Shown: positions 1 through 6,220 of the stretch, in pieces
Layout of the letters: the number at the start of each line of letters is the position of its first letter
Numbering within the stretch: position 1 is the first letter of the stretch
Origin: CAKSUT01 sp045542335
GTDB taxonomy: Bacteria; Bacillota; Clostridia; Oscillospirales; CAG-382
NCBI GenBank assembly: GCA_045542335.1
Contig: JAZQKV010000052.1
Span: 1 to 59,205 of the forward strand
Direction of reading: 5' to 3'
DNA length: 59,205 nucleotides
Program-made: the position numbers and the translations under genes
Notes under the pieces: model-generated
What the model was told of the DNA's origin: nothing
The model's input: the letters and a program-made list of their open reading frames with translations, nothing else
Database searches by the model: none

Positions 1-413
1 GTGTAGATATTTTCTTTTTCAAAGTATACTTCCACACCTTTTTCTTTCAACTTTCGGACAGTGGTAAGGCTGTCTACGGTGTTTCTTGCAAAACGGCTGA
101 CCGACTTTGTGACTATAAGGTCGATCTTCCCGGCAAGAGCATCCTCTATCATGGTATTAAAACCTTCACGCTTTTTGGTATTGGTAGCGGAAATGCCTTC
201 ATCCGTGTAAATCTTTACAAATTGCCAACTATGATTTGACATTATGTAGTTGGTGTAATAATCCACCTGTGCCTCATAACTTGTAAGCTGTTCCTCACTG
301 TCGGTAGATACTCTCGCATATGCAGCCACTCTCCGTTTATGTAAGGTGTCAGCTTTCGGTATGCCTGTGTGTAAATTCTTTGTTGCCGGGATAACTGTAA
401 TATTCTTACTCAT
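1..413 (-). CDS. Large serine recombinase, N-terminal part (cut by window edge)
   Basis: The minus strand from the ATG at 413 encodes the catalytic domain of a resolvase/invertase-type serine recombinase and stays open to the window edge, so the C-terminal part is missing. Visible are the nucleophile segment VAAYARVSTDSEEQ, the following region GISATNTKKREGFNTMIEDA and the conserved KSVSRFARNT. Large serine recombinases make double-strand breaks through a 5' phosphoserine link and integrate or excise mobile elements. The ATG lies one base after the stop of the preceding recombinase gene (TAACATG), so the two are probably translationally coupled. The two proteins are related but clearly not identical, a pattern seen in Clostridia elements that use several recombinases. 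Family assignment is firm; the target site is unknown. Confidence 0.9.
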   Translation of the reverse strand, partial: MSKNITVIPATKNLHTGIPKADTLHKRRVAAYARVSTDSEEQLTSYEAQVDYYTNYIMSNHSWQFVKIYTDEGISATNTKKREGFNTMIEDALAGKIDLIVTKSVSRFARNTVDSLTTVRKLKEKGVEVYFEKENIY

Positions 414-414
414 G

Positions 415-1698
415 TTATTTTCTCCTCTCCAATGTTTTCTGTCTTGCTTTCTCTTTCATTTCGTCTGTCCAACTCTCTGCTCTTGAGCGGTCTATCCATC
501 GTCTAACGGTTTCTTCTCCGTTTTTGAAGACGAATATCAATGTATTATTGTTTTCAACTCTAACAGCCGTTATTTTATCGTGAAGGGAATCTAAAGTCCC
601 TATTGTTTTCATAGTTACATCATTAAGTTTTTCTTCTGGTATTTGTTTTGAGGAACAATACCCTTTGCCGAGGGTGTTGTATGTGCTACATATCCACACC
701 GCACCCGTTGCCGTAACCTTTCTGCGGTAGTGCTTTCCGCAGTTAGCACAGATAAGTAAGCCGGAGTAAGGATATGTTTTCTTGGTTGAGCCTTCGCCTT
801 TATATTTTTCAGCTCGTCTTTTAATCTCGTCTTGTACAGCGTTAAACTGTTCAAGAGAAATGATTGCATCGTGGTTGTCCGTTATGTGGTATTGCGGTAA
901 TTCTCCGTTATTTTGTAATTTACGCTTTGTGAGATGGTTTTCTCTGTAAGTCTTTTGTAGAATCAAGTTCCCGGTATATGTATAGTTCCGAAGGATTCTT
1001 GAAACACCGCTGTTGTGCCATGTGTTGCCGAACCTTGTAATGTATCCATTTTTGTTTAGCATTTTCATTATTGCCGTAACTCCCATGCCGGAAAGGTAAC
1101 TGTCATAAATGAGCTTTACAATTTCAGCCTCATTGGGAACTATGATAAATTTTCCGTTCTCATATCGGTATCCGAGCATCGTTCCGCTCCAAGGAATTCC
1201 GTTTTCAAAATTACGCTTCACACGCCATTTTTGATTTTCACTCGCCGACAGGCTTTCTTCTTGTGCATAAGATGCGAGTATAGAAAGCATCAACTCTCCG
1301 TCGTTGCTTAAGGAGTGGATGTTCTGTTCTTCAAAATACACATCCACTCCGATGTCTTTAAGTTCTCTTACTGCTTCAAGCAATGTAACGGTGTTCCTTG
1401 CAAAGCGGGAAATTGACTTTGTAATAACCATATCGATTTTCCCGGCTCTGCAATCACCGAGCAGGCGAATAAAGTTTTCTCGATTATCCTTTGTTCCGCT
1501 TAAGGCTTCGTCTGCATACGCACCGCAGAATAGCCATCCCCGGTGTCTTTGAATGAGGTCATTGTAATAACTGACCTGTGCCGACAGAGAATGCAGCATC
1601 GCATCCTTGCCTGAAGAAACTCTTGCATATGCCGCAACTCTTGTAAGCTTTGGCACTTGAAGGTTTTGTAACGGCACTTGCCTGATTCTTCGTTCCAT
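415..1698 (-). CDS. Large serine recombinase (resolvase family with recombinase and zinc-ribbon domains)
   Basis: A 427-residue site-specific recombinase. The N-terminal resolvase domain (about 18-160) has the nucleophile in YARVSSG (Ser28) and KSISRFARNT. A recombinase domain follows (about 165-270), then a zinc ribbon with CANCGKHYRRK and two later cysteines, and a short C-terminal tail. The start at 1698 is preferred over one 21 bases upstream because AAAGGAG sits 8 bases before it. It probably integrates or excises the element in this region, perhaps together with the recombinase that follows one base downstream. The gene is intact and of normal length. The attachment site cannot be deduced from this window. 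Confidence 0.93.
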   Translation of the reverse strand: MERRIRQVPLQNLQVPKLTRVAAYARVSSGKDAMLHSLSAQVSYYNDLIQRHRGWLFCGAYADEALSGTKDNRENFIRLLGDCRAGKIDMVITKSISRFARNTVTLLEAVRELKDIGVDVYFEEQNIHSLSNDGELMLSILASYAQEESLSASENQKWRVKRNFENGIPWSGTMLGYRYENGKFIIVPNEAEIVKLIYDSYLSGMGVTAIMKMLNKNGYITRFGNTWHNSGVSRILRNYTYTGNLILQKTYRENHLTKRKLQNNGELPQYHITDNHDAIISLEQFNAVQDEIKRRAEKYKGEGSTKKTYPYSGLLICANCGKHYRRKVTATGAVWICSTYNTLGKGYCSSKQIPEEKLNDVTMKTIGTLDSLHDKITAVRVENNNTLIFVFKNGEETVRRWIDRSRAESWTDEMKEKARQKTLERRK

Positions 1699-1768
1699 AG
1701 TACTTCTCCTTTGTATCAAAGTTTGGTACTACATATATCACTCTAAAACGAAGAAATAGCAAGTCATT

Positions 1769-1939
1769 TTAAGCAAATATACTACACAAAGATATGCCGT
1801 ATTTTTGTGCTAATCTGTCACGGCATTTATTGTAGTCGGCTTCGGTGATTGTGTTGTTATTCAGCATGGTTCTCAAAACCGACATACTCAAGCGGTATGA
1901 GAAAAGCCCGCTCTCATAATCAAGCGGACTTTTTACGTG
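1769..1939 (-). CDS. Small SHOCT-like protein
   Basis: A 56-residue protein beginning MHVKSPLDYESG and ending in a short helical segment, ITEADYNKCRDRLAQKYG, that resembles the SHOCT domain (short C-terminal oligomerisation-like domain). I chose the ATG at 1939, directly behind a GGAG, although the frame stays open to 1987. It overlaps the end of the upstream HTH/zinc-finger gene by 20 bases, so the two are probably co-translated, and the recombinases follow. Small SHOCT-like genes beside serine recombinases are common in Clostridia mobile elements; the function is unknown. A recombination accessory role is only inference. Confidence 0.6.
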   Translation of the reverse strand, partial: HVKSPLDYESGLFSYRLSMSVLRTMLNNNTITEADYNKCRDRLAQKYGISLCSIFA

Positions 1940-2297
1940 CATCTCCGTAGCAGGTTCGGTTGCAGTATTTACGATTCTTGTTTCCATAGCTTACAAACTC
2001 CTTTCCGCAATGTTTACAAACCAAAGTGTAGTAGGCTTGTTTGTTTACCTCATCTTGGTGGCTGTTCCAATACGCCATACGACATTTATCGGAGCAGTAC
2101 TTCTTTTCTTTGCGGTTAGGTCTTTGCTCTATAGGTTTACCACACTGCAGACATACCGAACTGCCTTCCGTGGCAGGATGTCTACGCAGATGTGATTTAA
2201 CGGTGTCGGGAGAAAGGTCGAGCATATCTGCTATCCTTTTGTATCCCAGACCTTTTAACGCTAAATTTCGTATTTGATTTTGTACTTGTAATTTCAT
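1920..2297 (-). CDS. HTH protein with two zinc-finger motifs
   Basis: A 125-residue probable DNA-binding protein. Residues 1-40 form a sigma-like helix-turn-helix (LALKGLGYKRIADMLDLS followed by PDTVKSHLRRH). Two zinc-binding motifs follow: CLQCGKP with YCSDKCRMAYW, and CKHCGKEF with YCNRTCYGDARK. The ATG at 2297 has GAAAGGA 7 bases upstream. It is the first gene of the minus-strand block with the SHOCT-like protein and recombinases, so it may regulate the element or act as a directionality factor; that role is inferred. I recognise the architecture from Clostridia mobile elements but know no experimental function. Confidence 0.75.
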   Translation of the reverse strand: MKLQVQNQIRNLALKGLGYKRIADMLDLSPDTVKSHLRRHPATEGSSVCLQCGKPIEQRPNRKEKKYCSDKCRMAYWNSHQDEVNKQAYYTLVCKHCGKEFVSYGNKNRKYCNRTCYGDARKKSA

Positions 2298-2314
2298 AAT
2301 ATATCCTTTCTATC

Positions 2315-2383
2315 CGGTGGGGGTGGTCAAATCTCTGTGACTATTCTTTTGAGCAACGGGCGTGGGGGTTCGTGTAAAAAAAC
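2315..2383. repeat. Phage-terminase-leader-like conserved element, copy A
   Basis: About 65 bases beginning GGTGGGGGTGGTCAAATCTC and containing GCAACGGGCGTGGGGG. Its reverse complement recurs at 4586-4651 with GGTGGGGGT, TCAAAATCTCT and GCAACGGGCGTGGGG conserved in order and with similar spacing. No gene lies here. From memory, sequences of this type lie just ahead of terminase genes in Clostridia prophages, where cos or packaging sites can be found; that identification is unverified. The two copies face each other across the capsid block. Confidence 0.6.
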
Positions 2384-2448
2384 TGCGAAATCAAAAGGGT
2401 AATATACCCCATAATCAAACATTGGTTATTGGGTATGCCGCCAATGTA

Positions 2449-2619
2449 GGTTTTATGCTGTAATATTCAGCGTTTTGATTGACATAAAACCAATTGGCAG
2501 AGTCTATGGCGGAAAACCTCTGACTCAACGTTACGTAGTGGGGAAAGGCAACGCTTTCAGCCTTTCCCACACTCGTGAACGCACGGAACGGAAGTGACTA
2601 TATATAATAGGTTTTCCGC
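2449..2619. other. Nested inverted repeats, possible structured RNA or cis-acting DNA site
   Basis: The 408-base gap between the capsid gene and the HTH gene holds three strong palindromes. GGTTTTATG (2449-2457) pairs with CATAAAACC (2483-2491) and encloses a smaller GCTG/CAGC stem. GCGGAAAACCT (2509-2519) pairs perfectly with AGGTTTTCCGC (2609-2619). Inside that, GTGGGGAAAGGC (2538-2549) pairs with GCCTTTCCCAC (2560-2570) with one bulged G. No open frame fits. It could be a structured RNA read on either strand, a packaging or transfer site, or recombinase arm sites. Confidence 0.5.
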
Positions 2620-2705
2620 TCCAAACGGAAGACAGGAGAAAACACAGTTTTCCGTCATTCAGTATTTTTGTCTATTTACTATGATTACGGAAATACCGTA
2701 TGCAG

Positions 2706-3608
2706 TTATTCAGCTAACTGTAATACTTTAATTGCATCCGGGCGGATGAGTTTTCCATCAAGGTGTTCATAACCGAAATAGCCTATCTGATTGTTAAGGG
2801 CATACTTTTCAACCAAAGGACGGATTGTCAGAGGAATTCTTTCAACAATCCAAAAGTAGCTGAAATCACCGAAAGCAACAGGCTTTCCTGTGGTCGGCAT
2901 AGCATTGGAAAGAACCACACGCTTACCCATAATGGTATCGTTGTTGTGATTCCAAATATAGTTACCGCCTTCGTCTTTAATGGTGCGGAGTTTCTGTGCC
3001 GTTTCATCGTTCATCATCCATATGCCGTTTTTGCGGTACTCTTTGTCCACGGAGAAGTAGAGTTTAACCACATCCTCGTATGTAAGCTCGGATGTTTCCG
3101 CACCGACCTCTGCTGTGGTGAGAATGCCTGTAGGCTTGTCAATACCATCGCCGTTTACAAAGGCGTCTTCCTCGGTTCTTCCGATACGCTTTGCGAATGA
3201 TGTCACAAGGTATTTTTCAATATCGAATTTTTCATCGGCTGTGAAATCTTCGGAGATGCGGATGATAGTGCCGAGCCTGTGGTTTTCCACGGGTATACTT
3301 CTGAATTCGTCAACACCGTCATAGAACTCAAGGGTGTTTTCACCGAGCCAAGTTGCGATATCCTCAGCATCGTATGTTTTTACGGTGTGGTCTGTGCCGG
3401 GAGTGTTGATAATGGTAGCAAGGCTTCTGAAAGGGTTTTCCTCCAAAAGAGCCGTCTTGTACTTCTTTATTGATACTGCCGGAAGCTTAAATGTCCCGGT
3501 CATGGTGTGTTTGCCTGCATTAAGGTTGCCTGTGTGAGTTTTACCTCTTGCAGCGTTCCAGAATTCTCTTTCATATTCGGTTGAGTTTACATGATAATTG
3601 CTATACAT
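2706..3608 (-). CDS. HK97-type phage major capsid protein
   Basis: A 300-residue major capsid protein of the HK97 fold, the family that builds tailed-phage heads. Diagnostic stretches are FRSIPVENHRLGTIIRISED, then EEDAFVNGDGIDKPTGIL in the P-domain, and a C-terminal IGYFGYEHLDGKLIRPDAIKVLQL. The start at 3608 has GGAGG 8 bases upstream; an in-frame codon five residues earlier lacks a good site. It is full length for a capsid without an N-terminal scaffold domain. No portal, prohead protease, terminase or tail gene is visible nearby, so it is an orphan. It sits in the same minus-strand orientation as the recombinases and two small upstream genes. It may be a phage remnant or part of a satellite that builds or remodels capsids. 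Confidence 0.92.
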   Translation of the reverse strand: MYSNYHVNSTEYEREFWNAARGKTHTGNLNAGKHTMTGTFKLPAVSIKKYKTALLEENPFRSLATIINTPGTDHTVKTYDAEDIATWLGENTLEFYDGVDEFRSIPVENHRLGTIIRISEDFTADEKFDIEKYLVTSFAKRIGRTEEDAFVNGDGIDKPTGILTTAEVGAETSELTYEDVVKLYFSVDKEYRKNGIWMMNDETAQKLRTIKDEGGNYIWNHNNDTIMGKRVVLSNAMPTTGKPVAFGDFSYFWIVERIPLTIRPLVEKYALNNQIGYFGYEHLDGKLIRPDAIKVLQLAE

Positions 3609-3623
3609 ATTTGATTCCTCCAA

Positions 3624-3893
3624 TTAGTGTTTTTTAATAAATTTTTTGTATCTGTACTGTATAAACACACTCTGCAATGTGTTTATATATCCAAGGTCAT
3701 GACATACCTTCAGCATATTCTCAAGAGAACTGTACCAAAGGCTCTGTTCTCCGTCTTGAAGATTAAAGTATTTGTCACGGCTATCGTTTTTCGGTGCAAG
3801 GAGTGTAATATTGCGTTTACCTTTTCGCTTTATTACCGCAAGCACCAAAAAGGTGTCAAAGTCGATTTGTCCGCTGAGGTCTTGAACTCTCAT
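3624..3893 (-). CDS. Small protein upstream of the capsid gene, unknown function
   Basis: An 89-residue protein beginning MRVQDLSGQIDFDTFLVLAV and ending in basic residues (YRYKKFIKKH). No family is recognised. Its ATG overlaps the stop of the frameshifted gene upstream in an ATGA arrangement, and its stop lies 15 bases before the capsid start, so the three genes form one transcription unit. Charged ends around a hydrophobic core segment FLVLAVI suggest a small globular protein rather than a membrane protein. Capsid assembly helper or element-specific accessory protein are guesses from position only. Confidence 0.65.
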   Translation of the reverse strand: MRVQDLSGQIDFDTFLVLAVIKRKGKRNITLLAPKNDSRDKYFNLQDGEQSLWYSSLENMLKVCHDLGYINTLQSVFIQYRYKKFIKKH

Positions 3894-4163
3894 CTTTTTT
3901 TACCTCGCTTTACGACATAACCACGCATATCGCAGTAGTCCATAGCCTGTTTGTATGTGGTAAAGAACACATTGCTCATACCTTTTTGGACAACCCAAGG
4001 AGCCGGTGTCAATCTTTTGCTTTTAAGCACAAGTACCATTTCACCGTCTTCCGCTATTCGAAGTTGCTGCTGTATAATTTTTGCTGTCGAAGTCAGATGC
4101 TTCGATTCCTACCGGCATTCTGTATTTGCCGGTAATAATTCCTTTTGCTACGAAATTTTTCAT
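3890..4163 (-). pseudogene. Small gene broken by a +1 frameshift in an A run
   Basis: From the ATG at 4163 (AAAGGA 9 bases upstream) the minus strand reads MKNFVAKGIITGKYRMPVGI, then EASDFDSK, and soon hits TGA. Removing one A from the five-A run at 4078-4082 restores one continuous frame: SDFDSKIIQQQLRIAEDGEM, then VLVLKSKRLTPAPWVVQKG, ending VVKRGKKR. The stop overlaps the next start as ATGA. The 274-base length is consistent with one extra base in a gene of about 90 codons. It may be a true pseudogene, a slippage-dependent gene or an assembly error; the good codon content on both sides suggests the lesion is recent or artefactual. Function unknown. Confidence 0.75.
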
Positions 4164-4196
4164 AGTGTTTGTCCTTTCTGTGTTTTGTTAGAGCTT

Positions 4197-4214
4197 TTAT
4201 ACACCTACAATCAT
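4197..4214 (-). other. Five-codon leader-like open frame
   Basis: Minus strand ATG at 4214 encodes MIVGV followed by TAA, with a strong AAAGGAGGTG site about 7 bases upstream. It sits between a terminator-like hairpin and the ribosome site of the next gene, the position of a leader peptide or of a small coding remnant. A real translation product is uncertain. Confidence 0.35.
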
Positions 4215-4242
4215 AAACACCACCTCCTTTTGGGCATAAGAA

Positions 4243-4274
4243 AAGCCCTCGCAGGATTGCTCCCGTGAAGGCTT
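4243..4274 (-). terminator. Hairpin followed by a U-rich tract (possible attenuator)
   Basis: On the minus strand AAGCCTTC and GAGGGCTT form a stem around a C/G-rich loop and are followed by TTTTCTT. It lies upstream of the capsid operon and just downstream of the promoter-like site at 4303, so it could attenuate that operon rather than end an upstream gene. Confidence 0.55.
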
Positions 4275-4302
4275 AAAAATTATTCGATTGTTTTTCAATT
4301 AT

Positions 4303-4308
4303 ATTATA
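4303..4308 (-). promoter_or_regulatory. Extended -10 promoter for the capsid block
   Basis: On the minus strand TGGTATAAT forms an extended -10 box. A weak TTGAAA lies 19 bases upstream. It would transcribe the hairpin, the tiny leader frame and the capsid operon. Confidence 0.45.
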
Positions 4309-4357
4309 CCACAAAGACCATACTGTATTTCAATGGCTTTTACTGTATTCTTTTTTG

Positions 4358-4509
4358 TTCCCATTATAATAATATCATATCGTTATACTCTACTTCAATC
4401 AACTTTACTCTCTTTTTTCATTATAACTATATCATATTTTGCAGAAGAAGTCTACGGAACTTTGAGGAATACTTTTGAATTTTTTAATTCCCATTATAAT
4501 AATATCATA
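4358..4509. repeat. Three direct repeats of a TTCCCATTATAATAATATCA-like sequence
   Basis: Copies at 4358-4380 and 4488-4509 share CCCATTATAATAATATCATA exactly. A diverged copy at 4417-4437 reads TTCATTATAACTATATCATA. Spacing is 58 and 72 bases. On the minus strand each contains TTATAATG, so they could be protein-binding sites or serial -10-like boxes ahead of the capsid block. The surrounding DNA (4310-4585) has no supported gene. Confidence 0.6.
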
Positions 4510-4585
4510 GGATATAGGTATCATTCTATGCTTTTAGGTATCATATTTTAACGATTGTAGCCTATTCCCCTGAAAACTTATGCGA

Positions 4586-4651
4586 ATTTGTGCGTGAGAC
4601 CCCACGCCCGTTGCACAGACAAAAAGGTGTAGAGATTTTGATACCCCCACC
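4586..4651. repeat. Phage-terminase-leader-like conserved element, copy B (inverted)
   Basis: Reverse-complement counterpart of the element at 2315-2383; reading the minus strand from 4651 it runs CGGTGGGGGTATCAAAATCT and continues to GCAACGGGCGTGGGG. The copies are not identical, so this is an old or independently acquired duplicate rather than a recent inversion. It marks the far end of the capsid-containing segment. Confidence 0.6.
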
Positions 4652-4767
4652 GATAAAAAGGTTGCGACCACATTTGTAGCCGCAACCTACTTTTTTACAA
4701 TACCATTATATCATTAAATAACGATAATTGCATCCACGTCATTACTCTTTTTAACGATTGCTTTCAA

Positions 4768-5266
4768 TGACACATGACACATATGACAGGAAAAACTCTA
4801 TTTTCATATATATTTATTTTTAAATTATTCACTATCTTCCATATAGTGTAAAAATTTATATTTAATTTACTTCATAATGCACTTTTATGTGTCATATGTG
4901 TCATAAGCCGGTATTTAAGCCACTTCCATATGACACATACAGGACAGATGGGACACATAGGACGGCAGAAATCCCATTTTCACATATATTTATCCTAAAA
5001 TTATTCACCATCTTCCATATAGTGTAAAAAAATTTCAATTCAATTTCCTTTATAATACATTTTCTCGTGTCCTATGTGTCCGGAGCCACTGTTTAAGCCA
5101 TTTGCGGTGGACACATTGGCGAGTTTTTGACACTTTGACACATTTGACACGAGAATTCCTATTTTTAATTATATTTATTTTAAAAATATTCACTCTTTTA
5201 TATACTGTGAAAAAATTTTTATTTAATTTCCGTGAAAATGCATTTTTTGCTGTCAAATGTGTCAAA
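4768..5266. repeat. Array of three diverged hairpin units with co-varying arms
   Basis: Three tandem units of about 177-185 bases. Unit 1 arms: ATGACACATATGACA (4774-4788) and its exact complement at 4890-4904. Unit 2: GGACACATAGGAC (4951-4963) and complement at 5069-5081. Unit 3: TTTGACACATTTGACA (5134-5149) and complement at 5251-5266. The ~100-base AT-rich interiors are alignable (ATTCACTATCTTCCATATAG, its unit-2 counterpart, and a more diverged unit 3). The spacers are also related (TATTTAAGCCACTTCC, TGTTTAAGCCATTTGC). Extra GACACA half-sites lie outside the arms, including 5338-5345. No gene is supported from 4660 to 5370. Candidates are replication-origin iterons, protein-binding hairpins or structured RNAs. 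Confidence 0.85.
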
Positions 5267-5370
5267 TGGATAATCATAAAAGTGGTGAAAACGCTTGTAA
5301 ATAAAGGCTTTGGTGAAATTTGGCGTTCTTACACTTTTTGACACATAGAGAAATATTTCATTGCGTTATA

Positions 5371-5399
5371 TTGACAAAAAAAGAAAAGAATGCTATAAT
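5371..5399 (+). promoter_or_regulatory. Consensus promoter of the methyltransferase operon
   Basis: TTGACA at 5371-5376 and TATAAT at 5394-5399 with exactly 17 bases between them. It reads into the controller-type HTH gene, vsr and the methyltransferase. Confidence 0.9.
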
Positions 5400-5425
5400 G
5401 TATGTAAATAAATTTATTTACATAC
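5400..5425. promoter_or_regulatory. 26-bp perfect palindrome, probable operator
   Basis: GTATGTAAATAAA is followed by its exact reverse complement, directly after the -10 box and over the transcription start. An HTH protein gene starts 14 bases later, so autoregulation by that protein is likely, as with controller proteins of restriction-modification systems. The operator function is inferred from position. Confidence 0.8.
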
Positions 5426-5439
5426 AAGGGGGTGCAACT

Positions 5440-5814
5440 ATGAATTCGATGTCTTTTGGTGAGTATTTGAAGGAACTACGTAATTCATGTGTGCCCAGTA
5501 TGACACAAGAAACCCTGGCGAATGCCATAGGAAGAACAAAAATGACAATCAGCCAGTTTGAAAAAGGAAAGAACGCACCGCCACAGGGAGAATTGTTGGA
5601 TAAAATTATAAGTGCATTAAACCTTGACTATGATCAGGAAAACAGACTCAGATTTCTTGCTGCAGAATACAGAAAACAAGTTCCTGGAGATGTTGAAGAA
5701 TATTTTTTCAACAATCCTAATGTGTGTAAAGCTATTAGGGCTGCTCAAAATGCGAATTTGAGTGATTCCGATTGGGATAATGTTGCATTGAAAATCGGAG
5801 GTGCTTCAAAATGA
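5440..5814 (+). CDS. XRE-family HTH regulator (controller-like)
   Basis: A 124-residue DNA-binding protein with a Cro/C1-type helix-turn-helix at about 5-62 (MTQETLANAIGRTKMTISQF, then EKGKNAPP). The C-terminal half (about 63-124) is not recognised. The start at 5440 follows an AAGGGGG site; an upstream in-frame extension would span the promoter and is rejected. It probably binds the palindrome just upstream and controls its own operon. Its stop overlaps the vsr start as ATGA, tying it to the DNA modification genes. It is longer than classical C proteins (about 80-100 residues), so the name is by position and role, not sequence identity. Confidence 0.85.
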   Translation: MNSMSFGEYLKELRNSCVPSMTQETLANAIGRTKMTISQFEKGKNAPPQGELLDKIISALNLDYDQENRLRFLAAEYRKQVPGDVEEYFFNNPNVCKAIRAAQNANLSDSDWDNVALKIGGASK

Positions 5815-6218
5815 AAACCGCCGAACAAATAAGTTACAATATGCAACAAATAAAAAATAAAGATTCAAAAATAGAAGTCATGTTGCGAAAAGAACTGTGG
5901 AAACGGAATATGCGATACCGTAAAAATGTCAAAAGAATTTATGGTAATCCGGATATTGTATACATAGGTAAAAAGCTTGCCGTTTTTGTGGACAGTGAAT
6001 TTTGGCATGGATATGATTGGGAACATCGGAAGAATGATTTCAAAAGCAACAAGGACTTCTGGATTCCTAAAATAGAAAGAAATATACGACGCGACATTGA
6101 AGTTACAACCAAATTGCAAAATGAAGGATGGATTGTGCTCCGTTTTTGGGGAAATGAAATAAAGAAAAATGTGGTCAAATGCGCCGATGAGATAGAGCTG
6201 ATTTACAAGGAGAGATAA
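5811..6218 (+). CDS. vsr: Very short patch repair (Vsr-type) endonuclease
   Basis: A 135-residue endonuclease of the Vsr family, which nicks DNA beside T:G mismatches made when 5-methylcytosine deaminates. Family marks are the N-terminal MKTAEQISYNMQQIKNKDSK, KRNMRYRKNV, and the core GNPDIVYIGKKLAVFVDSEF followed by WHG. Asp48 in the PD segment corresponds to the metal-binding aspartate, and FWH is the conserved aromatic-His patch. Length is normal. It starts inside the regulator's stop codon and ends 2 bases before the methyltransferase, the usual companion whose mutagenic side effect it repairs. Because it belongs to the PD-(D/E)XK-like fold, a restriction role in this cassette cannot be excluded. 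Confidence 0.93.
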   Translation: MKTAEQISYNMQQIKNKDSKIEVMLRKELWKRNMRYRKNVKRIYGNPDIVYIGKKLAVFVDSEFWHGYDWEHRKNDFKSNKDFWIPKIERNIRRDIEVTTKLQNEGWIVLRFWGNEIKKNVVKCADEIELIYKER

Positions 6219-6220
6219 AA

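Noticed and set aside
4355..4510. Repeated AT-rich motifs that look like CRISPR repeats
   Set aside because: Only three copies, unequal spacing, one copy diverged and no cas genes; treated as direct repeats.
5050..5341. Open frames of about 75-79 codons on both strands of the hairpin array
   Set aside because: They run through the non-coding repeat interiors and inverted arms, have no ribosome site and have a composition caused by the AT-rich repeats.
5320..5439. N-terminal extension of the HTH regulator
   Set aside because: It would span the consensus promoter and the palindrome; the ATG at 5440 has its own ribosome site.
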